A stretch of 64,000 bases of DNA from JBFKQC01 sp041627895 (GCA_041627895.1 JBFKQC010000009.1:8968-72967), one strand, 5' to 3'; shown: positions 31,514 to 39,507, counted from the first letter of the stretch. The notes: generated from the letters alone by a model not told the origin. Made by a program: numbers and translations.

Positions 31514-32845
31514 GTGGGAACGCTCGATGACATAGGCAAACTTCTGCGCCGCGGGGACGCGGCCAAGGCGCTGCGCCTCGCCCAGGGCGCCGCGCGGCGG
31601 CAGGGACGCGATCCGCAGATTCTCGACGCCCTGGCGCGCAGCTTTGCCGCTGCCGGCGATCCTCGCAAGGCGCTGGCGACCTATGACCGGGTCATCGCGC
31701 TGCTGCCGCGGCATCCCAAGCCATTGGCCGACAAGGCGCTGCTTTGCCAGCAATTGGGAGAGATGGAGACGGCCGAGGCGCTGCTCAGGAAGGCGCTGAC
31801 GATCCTGCCGCTGAACGGCAGCCTGCTGCGGATGCTCTCGGTCGGCACCAGGCTGGACCCGGGCGACAAGTCGGTCGAGCGCTTTCGCCGTGCCTGGGCG
31901 GACGGAACCCTGCCCGCGGCCGAGAAGATCCAGGCGGGATTCGCCCTGTTCCGGGCGCTCGGCCGCGAGGGTTTTGCCTATCTCGACGAGGCGAACCGCC
32001 TGCAACGCAAGGCGCATCCCTGGGCCATCGCAGACCGCCGGCGCGAAGTCGCGGACCTGCAGGCCGCGCTGGCCACGACCCCCTGGCCCGCGGCGGGAGA
32101 CGGCGCACCGGGGCGGCTGCCGGTCTTCGTTACCGGCATGCCCCGGTCCGGCACCACGCTTGTCGAACAGATCCTGTCCTGTCATCCGAAGATCACCGCC
32201 ACCGGCGAGACCGGGCTGACGCTGCGCGCCGCTTATTCCGTGCTGGTGGCGCAGAAGAAATTCCGCCCCGTCGCCGCGATTCCGGCCGGGGAACTGGCAC
32301 TGATCGGGCGCCGCTATATCGAGGGGATCGACCACTTCCACGCGCCCGGGCCGGGCTTTACCGACAAGTCGATCCAAAGCTACATGGTGATGGGCCTGTT
32401 CCGGCACGTGCTGCCGGAGCTTCGCACCGTCGTCGTGCGCCGCGATCCGCGCGATATCGGCTGGTCGATCTACCGCAACTATTTCGAGGGCGGCACGCAT
32501 GGCTATTCCAACGACCTCGGCGACATCGCCGCCTATTACGCGACCGTGGAAGACATGATCGGCTTCTGGCGCGAACGGCAACCGGGCTGCTTTCTGGAAA
32601 TCCGCTACGAGGACCTCGTGCGCGATCCCGAACCGCAGGTACGCCGGATGCTGGATTTCTGCGGGCTTGACTGGGACCCGGCCTGCCTGGAGCCGGAAAG
32701 CAACGCCGGCATGGTGCGGACCTTGTCGATCGAACAGGTGCGAGCGCCGATCTCGCCGAAATCCGTCGGCGGCTGGCGCGGCTATGCAGATGAACTCGCG
32801 CCGCTGACCGCGGCGCTGGGCGACCGGGTGGCGGAATGGGACTGA
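31514..32845 (+). CDS. TPR-sulfotransferase fusion protein
   Basis: Protein of 443 residues. The N-terminal third (about 1-130) has tetratricopeptide-like helices (DAAKALRLAQGAARRQ, DPRKALATYDRVIALLP, ETAEALLRKALTILP). The C-terminal sulfotransferase domain (about 200-440) has the PAPS 5'-phosphosulfate loop PRSGTTLVEQIL (from residue 210) and the 3'-phosphate motif VVVRRDPRDIGWSIY. It probably sulfates a protein, lipid or polysaccharide acceptor bound by the TPRs; the acceptor is unknown. It starts with GTG 31514 and overlaps the next gene by 10 bases. Confidence 0.9.
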   Translation: MGTLDDIGKLLRRGDAAKALRLAQGAARRQGRDPQILDALARSFAAAGDPRKALATYDRVIALLPRHPKPLADKALLCQQLGEMETAEALLRKALTILPLNGSLLRMLSVGTRLDPGDKSVERFRRAWADGTLPAAEKIQAGFALFRALGREGFAYLDEANRLQRKAHPWAIADRRREVADLQAALATTPWPAAGDGAPGRLPVFVTGMPRSGTTLVEQILSCHPKITATGETGLTLRAAYSVLVAQKKFRPVAAIPAGELALIGRRYIEGIDHFHAPGPGFTDKSIQSYMVMGLFRHVLPELRTVVVRRDPRDIGWSIYRNYFEGGTHGYSNDLGDIAAYYATVEDMIGFWRERQPGCFLEIRYEDLVRDPEPQVRRMLDFCGLDWDPACLEPESNAGMVRTLSIEQVRAPISPKSVGGWRGYADELAPLTAALGDRVAEWD

Positions 32846-33489
32846 GCGAGATCAGGCAACGGATCGCCGGGGCGTGCAAGGCGGCCGGGCGCAACCCCGA
32901 TGGCGTGCAACTGATCGCCGTTTCCAAGGTGCAGCCGCTGGAGCGCATCCGCGCGGTGCTGGACGAAGGCCACCGCCTGTTCGGCGAGAACAAGGTGCAA
33001 GAGGCGGCCGGAAAATGGCCTGCCTTCCGCGAAGACTACGACGGGATAAGGCTGCACCTGATCGGGCCCTTGCAGACCAACAAGGCGCGCCAGGCGATGC
33101 AGCTTTTCGACGTGATCGAAACGGTTGACCGCCCGAAGCTGGCGCGCACGCTGGCGCGGCTGCAGGGCGAACTGGGCCATTGCCCGCCGCTTTTCGTGCA
33201 GGTCAACACCGGCGAGGAACCGCAGAAGGCGGGCGTCATGCCCGCCGAGGCCGACGCGCTGATCGCCGAGTGCCGGGCGCTGGGTCTGCCGCTGGTGGGA
33301 TGCATGTGCATCCCGCCGCTGGACGAGGAACCGAGCCTGCATTTCGCGCTGCTGAAGAAGATCGCCGACCGCAACGGTCTGGCCGAGCTGTCGATGGGGA
33401 TGAGCGACGATTTCGAGACCGCCATCGCCCAGGGCGCAACCTCGGTCCGTGTCGGCTCTGCCATCTTCGGCGAACGCGTCTACGACTGA
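32836..33489 (+). CDS. PLP homeostasis protein, YggS/PROSC family
   Basis: Cytosolic pyridoxal-phosphate-binding protein of 217 residues that buffers PLP and affects amino-acid metabolism. The fold-type III barrel has its PLP lysine at Lys31 (IAVSKVQP); FGENKVQEA, HLIGPLQTNKAR and SMGMSDDFETAI are diagnostic. It overlaps the sulfotransferase gene and converges with the L,D-transpeptidase gene. Confidence 0.95.
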   Translation: MGLSEIRQRIAGACKAAGRNPDGVQLIAVSKVQPLERIRAVLDEGHRLFGENKVQEAAGKWPAFREDYDGIRLHLIGPLQTNKARQAMQLFDVIETVDRPKLARTLARLQGELGHCPPLFVQVNTGEEPQKAGVMPAEADALIAECRALGLPLVGCMCIPPLDEEPSLHFALLKKIADRNGLAELSMGMSDDFETAIAQGATSVRVGSAIFGERVYD

Positions 33490-33492
33490 GCG

Positions 33493-33987
33493 TCACGGCA
33501 CGATCAGGCGGGTCCCGGGCCGAATGCGCGCCGCGATCCAGCGCAGGTGATCGCGCGCTAGCGCGACGCAGCCCGCGGTCGGGTGGCCCGGCTTGCGCCA
33601 TTGGTGGACGAAGATCGCCGACCCGGCGCCGCGCACCGCGCGCGGCCAGTTCCAGTCGGTCAACAGCACCAGATCGTACAGCGGATCGGCCCGCCCCAGC
33701 CGCTCGTGGCTGTGCGGATAGGGCGCGCGGACCATATGGTTGTAATCCTCCCGCCCCGGATCGTCGGACCAGAGATCGCCGGGCCGGACAGGCATCGCCC
33801 AGTCGCAGGGCCGCGCCATGCGGTCGGGGCGATAGAGACAGCCGACGATCCGGTGCACGCCGCGTGGTGTCGCGCCGTCGCCCTCGCGCTTGTCCGCCGT
33901 GATCCCGCCGCGTCCGGCGGCAGAGGGAAAGGTCCGCCCGAGGAACCGCAGGCCCCGCGGCGTCAGAACCAGATCGGCGGGATCCAT
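33493..33987 (-). CDS. L,D-transpeptidase-like protein (YkuD domain), without signal peptide
   Basis: Protein of 164 residues. The YkuD catalytic motif is HPTAGCVAL, with a preceding histidine (SAIFVHQWRKPG), so the catalytic His/Cys are present. These enzymes make 3-3 peptidoglycan cross-links or attach proteins to the wall. No signal peptide or membrane anchor is visible from ATG 33987, as in the short alphaproteobacterial subgroup, so its export route or a cytosolic role is unclear. The gene upstream (34002-34736) ends 14 bases away on the same strand and may be co-transcribed. Confidence 0.87.
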   Translation of the reverse strand: MDPADLVLTPRGLRFLGRTFPSAAGRGGITADKREGDGATPRGVHRIVGCLYRPDRMARPCDWAMPVRPGDLWSDDPGREDYNHMVRAPYPHSHERLGRADPLYDLVLLTDWNWPRAVRGAGSAIFVHQWRKPGHPTAGCVALARDHLRWIAARIRPGTRLIVP

Positions 33988-34001
33988 GGTCGCCCTACGT
34001 C

Positions 34002-34736
34002 TCAGCTCAACTCCGGCATCGCCGCATCGAGGGCGGTCTGCCACATCGCATCCAGCCGGTCGACCTTTGCCGGATCGAACCGGGCCTCTTCCGCCCAGTA
34101 TCGCCCCGACGGGACCATGTAGCCAAGCCGCCTTTCCATCCGCCGCGGCGGCGCCAGGTGCGCCGGGTCCACGCGGTGCGGCGCGATGCATGTCAACTCG
34201 TCGCGCCGCGCCCGCGGAAAGACCAGCCGGCTTTCGCCCGGCGAGAGGTTCACGCAGGCACAGCCAAGCTCTGCCGCGATCAGCATCAGACGCGCCGACT
34301 TCGCCTCGAGCGAACGCAGCGAGATGTCGGCGCGCAACGGGTCCGGCGCGCCCCTGCCGTAGAAATGCGTCCGGCCGGTCGCGGCATAGACCATGTCGCA
34401 GCCAAGGAATGCCATCACCCGCGGGCGCAGCGCCGACAGCGCCCAGTAGCCCGCCGTGAACGCCATGGTGCCGCCGGCATAGACGAATCCGCCAAAGCCG
34501 TTCTGCCGCGGCACGTAATCCGCCGAAGTGACGACGCGCTGCCTGCGGCCCACCCTTGGCGGGCGGTTCCCGGGCGGAAAGTCGTCGGGATGAATCAGGA
34601 AATCCCAGTCGGGACGCACGCGCCAGGCATTGTTGATCGCCACGATCCGCGTGAACGGCCCGCGCGGCCAGTTCCGGCAATCGACGACGCTTGGCCCACT
34701 GCCGAGGATCAGGACGATCGGCAACTCGCACTCCAT
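34002..34736 (-). CDS. Conserved hypothetical protein with Rossmann-like GSGPS motif
   Basis: Protein of 244 residues. It begins PIVLILGSGPSVVDCRNWP, continues IVAINNAWRVRPDWDFLIHPDDFP and later has MAFLGCDMVYAATGRTHFYG. This pattern (glycine-rich loop, then a predicted nucleotide or sugar pocket) resembles DUF115-type and capsule-related proteins, but I cannot name a family. No signal peptide. It lies directly upstream of the L,D-transpeptidase gene, which hints at a cell-envelope role. Confidence 0.75.
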   Translation of the reverse strand: MECELPIVLILGSGPSVVDCRNWPRGPFTRIVAINNAWRVRPDWDFLIHPDDFPPGNRPPRVGRRQRVVTSADYVPRQNGFGGFVYAGGTMAFTAGYWALSALRPRVMAFLGCDMVYAATGRTHFYGRGAPDPLRADISLRSLEAKSARLMLIAAELGCACVNLSPGESRLVFPRARRDELTCIAPHRVDPAHLAPPRRMERRLGYMVPSGRYWAEEARFDPAKVDRLDAMWQTALDAAMPELS

Positions 34737-34792
34737 GCGAGCCGGATACTCTATCTGAAGTTGATTTACCAGAGGTTGTGGCGCACAACCCC

Positions 34793-35872
34793 TCAGAGAA
34801 TATGACCGGACTTCTTGGCCTTGGTGTCCAGATACTTGGCGTTCAGCGGGTTAAGCCCGACCTTCAGCGGAACCCGCTCGGCCACGGCGACGCCGCAATG
34901 CTCCATCATCGCCACCTTGGCGGGGTTGTTGGTCAGAAGCCGCACCGAGGCAAAGCCCATCCGCTTCAGGATATCCGCGCCGATCCGGAAATCGCGCTCG
35001 TCGTCCTCGAACCCAAGGCGGTGGTTCGCCTCGACCGTGTCGAATCCCTGGTCCTGCAGGCTGTAGGCACGCATCTTGTTGGCCAGCCCGATGCCGCGGC
35101 CTTCCTGGTTGAGATACAGCAGCACCCCCGCCCCCTCGCGGCCCATGTGATCCAGCGCGGCGCGCAACTGCGGGCCGCAGTCGCATTTCAGGCTGCCCAG
35201 CAGGTCGCCGGTGAAACAGGCCGAATGCAGCCGCGCGAGAACCGGCGCGTCGCGCGGCGGGCGGCCGATCTCGACCGCGTAGTGTTCTTCCGCGCCGTCC
35301 TCGGGGCGGAAGACGTGCAGCCGCCCGGCCTCGCTGACCTGCATCGGCACCCGCGCGCTGATCACCTCGTGCTGCGGGCTGAGCGCGTCCAGCGCCGCCT
35401 CGGCCGCAACGATGTCGACCTCGGTCAGCCCGGCAAGATCCGCGCGGTCCGGCGCATCGACCAGCACCGCCGCCGGCAGCAGCCGCGCCGACTTGGCCAG
35501 CCGGATCGCGGCGCGGTGCAGCGCCGGGTCGCCGTCGCGCAGGCTGCGGTGCGGCCCCATCAGCGGCGACATCAGGTCGTCCGACGGGTCGGCCATTTGC
35601 GTCACCCAGTCGACGCCGGCCTCGCCGGGCACCACGATCCGCGCCAGATCGCCGTCATAGGCGCGCGCCTTCAGCGTCTCGGCCCGGCGCGCGGTGATCG
35701 CCAGCACCGGCGGCGCAAGCGCGCGCAGCGCGGCGAAGCGGTCCGCGCCCAGCGTCTCGGCCGCGACCGCCACCGCGCGCGATAGCCCGGCGCGCAGCAC
35801 CACCGGCACGCCCATGCGCAGATCGGCGCGGGCGCGGGCCAGGGTTTCGACGATGTTCGGGCCGAGCTTCAT
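34793..35872 (-). CDS. ribA: GTP cyclohydrolase II
   Basis: First committed enzyme of riboflavin synthesis, 359 residues. The zinc motif CFTGDLLGSLKCDC (Cys219, Cys230, Cys232) and LNQEGRGIGLANKMRAY lie in the C-terminal catalytic half. The N-terminal 180 residues occupy the place of the RibB domain of bifunctional RibBA proteins, but I do not see the RibB acidic motif, so this part is probably not active. GGGGGAGG lies just before ATG 35872. It is divergent from the response regulator gene. Confidence 0.94.
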   Translation of the reverse strand: MKLGPNIVETLARARADLRMGVPVVLRAGLSRAVAVAAETLGADRFAALRALAPPVLAITARRAETLKARAYDGDLARIVVPGEAGVDWVTQMADPSDDLMSPLMGPHRSLRDGDPALHRAAIRLAKSARLLPAAVLVDAPDRADLAGLTEVDIVAAEAALDALSPQHEVISARVPMQVSEAGRLHVFRPEDGAEEHYAVEIGRPPRDAPVLARLHSACFTGDLLGSLKCDCGPQLRAALDHMGREGAGVLLYLNQEGRGIGLANKMRAYSLQDQGFDTVEANHRLGFEDDERDFRIGADILKRMGFASVRLLTNNPAKVAMMEHCGVAVAERVPLKVGLNPLNAKYLDTKAKKSGHIL

Positions 35873-36021
35873 CCTCCCCCGCGGGAAACCTGTCACGTCC
35901 AGACCGGGATATGAAACATTTCCACAATAGTCGACACGAGCGCGTGAAATCCTTGCAGCAAATCTTGCCGCGGAGGCAAGCCGCCGCCAATTCTCCTGCC
36001 AGCACAGCACGGAGGCACCCA

Positions 36022-36708
36022 ATGTCGAACCTGAAGAAAATCCTGCTGGTCGACGACGACGAAGACCTGCGCGAGGCACTCAGCGAACAGCTGGTGATGA
36101 CCGAGGATTTCGACGTGTTCGAGGCCGGCAACGGCCACGAGGCGATGGTGAAGGTCAAGGAGGGGCTCTACGATCTGGTGATCCTCGACGTGGGCCTGCC
36201 CGATACTGACGGGCGCGAGTTGTGCCGGCTGATGCGCAAACAGGGCGTCAAGTGCCCGGTGCTGATGCTGACCGGCCATGACAGCGACAGCGACACGATT
36301 CTCGGCCTCGACGCCGGCGCCAACGATTACGTGACCAAGCCCTTCAAGTTCCCGGTGCTGCTGGCCCGAATCCGCGCCCAGCTGCGCCAGCACGAACAGT
36401 CCGAGGATGCCGTGTTCCAGCTTGGCCCCTACACGTTCAAGCCGGCGATGAAGATGCTGATCACCGACGAGGAAAAGAAGATCCGGCTGACCGAGAAGGA
36501 AACCAACATTCTGAAGTTCCTCTACCGCGCGTCCGAGGGCGTGGTGGCCCGCGACGTCCTGCTGCACGAGGTCTGGGGCTACAACGCGGGTGTCACAACG
36601 CACACACTCGAGACACATATTTACCGCCTGAGGCAAAAAATCGAACCGGATCCGTCCAATGCCAGGTTATTGGTAACAGAGAGCGGCGGATATCGACTCG
36701 TCGCCTGA
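36022..36708 (+). CDS. OmpR/PhoB-type response regulator
   Basis: Two-domain regulator of 228 residues. The receiver has the acidic cluster Asp11-13 (LLVDDDED), phospho-acceptor Asp56 (VILDVGLPD) and the late Lys (DYVTKPF). The C-terminal winged helix (about 135-228) has LTEKETNILKFLYRASEGVV and THTLETHIYRLRQKIE. From memory it is a highly conserved orphan in Rhodobacterales; no kinase gene is adjacent. GGAGG at 36011-36015 precedes the ATG. An FNR-like box and a candidate sRNA follow its stop. Confidence 0.94.
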   Translation: MSNLKKILLVDDDEDLREALSEQLVMTEDFDVFEAGNGHEAMVKVKEGLYDLVILDVGLPDTDGRELCRLMRKQGVKCPVLMLTGHDSDSDTILGLDAGANDYVTKPFKFPVLLARIRAQLRQHEQSEDAVFQLGPYTFKPAMKMLITDEEKKIRLTEKETNILKFLYRASEGVVARDVLLHEVWGYNAGVTTHTLETHIYRLRQKIEPDPSNARLLVTESGGYRLVA

Positions 36709-36723
36709 GGAATTCGGGCCGGC

Positions 36724-36737
36724 CTGATCCAGATCAA
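36724..36737 (+). promoter_or_regulatory. FNR/Crp-type box CTGAT-N4-ATCAA
   Basis: CTGATCCAGATCAA matches the FNR consensus TTGAT-N4-ATCAA at 9 of 10 defined positions. It lies just after the response regulator stop and ahead of a hairpin-plus-terminator segment, with no gene on the plus strand downstream. Its centre (36730.5) is 41.5 bases before 36772, the usual class II activator spacing. Confidence 0.55.
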
Positions 36738-36771
36738 AGCGGCATCAGGGTGTCAGGTTAGGCTCAAAAAT

Positions 36772-36853
36772 GGAACCCGTGTCCACGTCCGGGCAATGAC
36801 GTGGAACCTCCCTGTTGGACTGGCCCCGGCTGCGCGCCGGGGCCTCTTTTTTC
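36772..36853 (+). ncRNA. Candidate small RNA with anti-Shine-Dalgarno segment
   Basis: The approximately 80-base segment has a hairpin (TCCACGTC 36782-36789 with GACGTGGA 36798-36805), then a single-stranded ACCTCCCT (36806-36813), a short linker and a perfect 9-bp terminator with TCTTTTTT. This hairpin / CCUCC seed / terminator layout is common in regulatory RNAs that block ribosome-binding sites. The start is set from the FNR-like box spacing and is approximate. It could instead be the 3' end of the response regulator mRNA, possibly processed from it. Confidence 0.45.
36822..36852 (+). terminator. Strong Rho-independent terminator
   Basis: GGCCCCGGC (36822-36830) and GCCGGGGCC (36836-36844) form a perfect 9-bp stem with a 5-base loop, followed by TCTTTTTT. 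It ends either the response regulator transcript or the candidate sRNA, and touches the stop codon of the convergent PP-loop gene. Confidence 0.92.
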
Positions 36854-38345
36854 AGGCCGCGCGGTCTTCGGCGCGCCGTTTCAGCCGGTCGGCGATGTAG
36901 TCGGTGCGCCAGATGTCGCGCGCATTGGCATAGACGATGTCGTTCACCGTGCGCCGTTTCTTGCGGATCATCGGCGGGATCGTCGCAGTCAGGTGGATCA
37001 GGTGCCGGTCGTTGAACGGATTGATCAGGAAATGCCTGAGATCGCGAATGTAGACCGCGCTGTTGGTGTGCGGCAGCCAAAGCTCGGTGTGCAAGAGATC
37101 GTAGAGGCGCGGCACCGCGCGTTCGGGCAGACCGGCCTTCCAGGTCTCGAGGCAATCGGCCCAGTGGTCGTAGCGCGCGGATGCCTCCGGCAACACATCC
37201 AGCTTTTCCAGCGCGAAGGCGGTATTGTGCGGATCGTCGTAGACCGAGCGGTGCCAGCGCAGCGCGCGCGTCATCTCGGCCACGTTGCCGCGCAGGATCA
37301 GCATGTCCTCTGGCAGCAGCGCCATCGCCCGGATGCTGCCCTTCTCGGCGCTTTCCGGCTCGAACCCGCCGCGCAGGCGGCGCTGTGCCATGTGCGCGCG
37401 GAACCGGGGCTTGGTGAACGCCTCGCGAAAGGGCGGTGCGGCGCGCGAAATCACTGTAAGCGGCAGGCATAGCGTCTGCGCCAGCTCGCGCGCGATCTCG
37501 GTGTCGACCGAGTTGGCCCAGTTGGTGTGGTAGACGAAGAACTGCCCGATCCGGTCCAGCGACCCGCACCCGGCCGCCAGCAGCAGCCGGCTGTCGGTGC
37601 CGCCGGTGACCGGCAGCGCGGTGGGAAACCGGCCGGCCAGCGCCGCGACGTTGCGCCCCAGCTTCTCGCCGATTTCGACCGCAAGCTCGCGATGCGGGCG
37701 GCCATCCAGGCCGAACGAGGTTTCGTCGGCCGGCCAGTGGCGATGCTGCGAGAAATCGGCGAGGTCGAGATAGTGGTTCGATATCGCCCGGCGCACCTCG
37801 GCATCCGCGGTATGCCCGAAGAGATAGCGCGCGCGCCCCGCCGCGACGTCGTCGGCGGGCACTTCGGGGTTGTCGATCACCTCGCGGTCGATCGCCAGCG
37901 CCGTCGAGGCGCCGATCCGTTTCGCGCCTGCGTGCCAGACCGGCCCCAGGCCGCAGACCGGGTCGGGATAGATCCGCTCGGTCCTGCCCAGGCAGACCAG
38001 CGCGACATAGCGCCCGGCCAGCCCGGCGATGAAGGCCTCGACCTCGGTCACGCGCTTCGGCGAGCGGGCGTTGACCGCCAGTTTCACCCGGCCTTCCAGC
38101 ACCATGCCCTCGGGCGTCACCGCGATGCCCAGGACCAGCGCCGCGGGTTTGCCGTCCGACAGCACCAGTTCCGCCAGCGGCAGCCGCGGGCAGTGGCTGA
38201 TCCGCCAGTTGCCGATCGCGCGGCTCTTCCACCGCCAGCTTCGCGGCACCGTCTCGGCAGCCGGGGCGATCAGGTATTGGTTGCGAAATACCTCGGGAAA
38301 TGCCCAGCCATGCCGCCGGCATTCCGCCTCTGCGAGTGTCGTCAC
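36852..38345 (-). CDS. Asparagine-synthase-like PP-loop ATPase of unknown function
   Basis: Protein of 497 residues. The nucleotide motif LPVTGGTDSRLLLAAG (TGGTDSR at residues 247-253) is a variant of the SGGxDS PP-loop that adenylates carboxylates in asparagine synthetase B and beta-lactam synthetase. The N-terminal domain (about 1-230) does not begin with Cys and lacks the glutaminase motif, so ammonia transfer from glutamine is not expected. The C-terminal part has DLLHTELWLPHTNSAVYIRDLRHFLINPF, like the ends of Asn-synthase homologues. It stands alone. An activated-carboxylate ligase role is inferred only. Confidence 0.8.
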   Translation of the reverse strand: MTTLAEAECRRHGWAFPEVFRNQYLIAPAAETVPRSWRWKSRAIGNWRISHCPRLPLAELVLSDGKPAALVLGIAVTPEGMVLEGRVKLAVNARSPKRVTEVEAFIAGLAGRYVALVCLGRTERIYPDPVCGLGPVWHAGAKRIGASTALAIDREVIDNPEVPADDVAAGRARYLFGHTADAEVRRAISNHYLDLADFSQHRHWPADETSFGLDGRPHRELAVEIGEKLGRNVAALAGRFPTALPVTGGTDSRLLLAAGCGSLDRIGQFFVYHTNWANSVDTEIARELAQTLCLPLTVISRAAPPFREAFTKPRFRAHMAQRRLRGGFEPESAEKGSIRAMALLPEDMLILRGNVAEMTRALRWHRSVYDDPHNTAFALEKLDVLPEASARYDHWADCLETWKAGLPERAVPRLYDLLHTELWLPHTNSAVYIRDLRHFLINPFNDRHLIHLTATIPPMIRKKRRTVNDIVYANARDIWRTDYIADRLKRRAEDRAA

Positions 38346-38519
38346 TTTACCTGCCTCGTGTTTTTCCCTTGAGTGTAAGGCGGTTACGCCCGCGCTGTCA
38401 AAGAGCCGCCGGAACGCCGCGCGGCGTGTGGTGCAGCGGCGTCACGCCGGACGCATTGCGGTTGAGGCCCGGGCGGGGCGGCGATATGGTCCGCGCGCCG
38501 CCCGGAACGGAGCCCGCGC

Positions 38520-39308
38520 ATGCCCTTCACGCTTGCCACCTGGAACATCAACTCGGTCCGCCTGCGCGAGCCGATCGTGCTGAAGCTGCTGGCCGAAGAG
38601 GCGCCCGACATCCTGTGCCTGCAAGAGTGCAAGTCGCCGGTCGAAAAGATCCCCGTCGAGGGCTTTCGCGCGCTCGGCTACACCCACATGGTCGCGCGCG
38701 GGCAGAAGGGCTATAACGGCGTGGCCGTGCTGTCGAAGCGGCCGATCGAGGATCTCGGCGACCGCGATTTCGCCGGGCTGAACCACGCCCGCCACGTCGC
38801 GGTGCGGCTGGAAAACGGCGTCGTGCTGCACAACTTCTACATCCCCGCGGGCGGCGACGTGCCGGACCGGGAAGCAAACGAGAAGTTCGGGCAAAAACTT
38901 GATTACATTACCGAAATGCGTGACCACTGGCGTGCCGAAAGGCCCAAGAGGACGATCATCACGGGCGATTTCAACATCGCGCCCCGCGAAGACGACGTCT
39001 GGTCGCACAAGCAGCTTTTGAAGGTCGTCAGCCACACCCCGATCGAGGTCGAGCACCTGGCCGAGATGCAGGATGCCGGCGCCTGGGTCGACATCACCCG
39101 GCAGGACATCGCCGAGGGCAAGCTGTACAGCTGGTGGTCCTATCGCGCGCCGGACTGGGACAAGGCCGACAAGGGCCGCAGGCTGGACCATATCTGGGCC
39201 ACGCCGGACATCGCCAATGCGGGCCATTCCAGCCGCGTCCTGCGCGCCGCCCGCGGCTGGGAGAAACCGTCGGATCACGCCCCGGTTTTCGCCACCTTCG
39301 ACCTCTGA
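38520..39308 (+). CDS. xthA: Exodeoxyribonuclease III
   Basis: AP endonuclease/3'-exonuclease of 262 residues for base-excision repair. Family motifs are ATWNINSVR, LQECKS (metal Glu), GYNGVAVLSK, ITGDFNIAP, the C-terminal RLDHIWA and PSDHAPVFATF. ATG 38520 gives the standard length. It stands alone. Immediately after its stop come four 11-bp tandem repeats. Confidence 0.95.
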   Translation: MPFTLATWNINSVRLREPIVLKLLAEEAPDILCLQECKSPVEKIPVEGFRALGYTHMVARGQKGYNGVAVLSKRPIEDLGDRDFAGLNHARHVAVRLENGVVLHNFYIPAGGDVPDREANEKFGQKLDYITEMRDHWRAERPKRTIITGDFNIAPREDDVWSHKQLLKVVSHTPIEVEHLAEMQDAGAWVDITRQDIAEGKLYSWWSYRAPDWDKADKGRRLDHIWATPDIANAGHSSRVLRAARGWEKPSDHAPVFATFDL

Positions 39309-39314
39309 AATGGC

Positions 39315-39358
39315 ACGTCGGTATCACGTATGTATTACGTCGGTATCGCGTCGGTGCC
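39315..39358. repeat. Four 11-bp tandem repeats
   Basis: Units at 39315 (ACGTCGGTATC), 39326 (ACGTATGTATT), 39337 (ACGTCGGTATC) and 39348 (GCGTCGGTGCC) follow each other without gaps. Units 1 and 3 are identical. The 11-bp period is about one helical turn, so bound proteins would line up on one face. They lie between xthA and the thioredoxin-TPR gene, about 92 bp upstream of the latter's proposed -35. Confidence 0.7.
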
Positions 39359-39449
39359 GCAGCGCGGCATTGCGGGAACGAAATGCCCGGACCCGCGCCT
39401 TGCGGCGCAGAACCGCACACCGCGCGGACAGGTGAAACCGGACGCACCC

Positions 39450-39484
39450 TTGCAACCATGGCCCCGCTGCTCCATCTAGCGGGG
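39450..39484 (+). promoter_or_regulatory. Promoter of the thioredoxin-TPR gene with overlapping dyad
   Basis: TTGCAA (39450-39455) and CATCTA (39473-39478) are separated by 17 bases, the ideal spacing for a housekeeping sigma factor. A dyad CCCCGCT (39462-39468) / AGCGGGG (39478-39484) spans the -10 element and could hold a repressor. Transcription would begin about 39485, giving a leader of about 20 bases with GAGGAG before the ATG at 39508. Confidence 0.5.
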
Positions 39485-39507
39485 GACGTTTTCCGAGGAG
39501 CCTTGCG

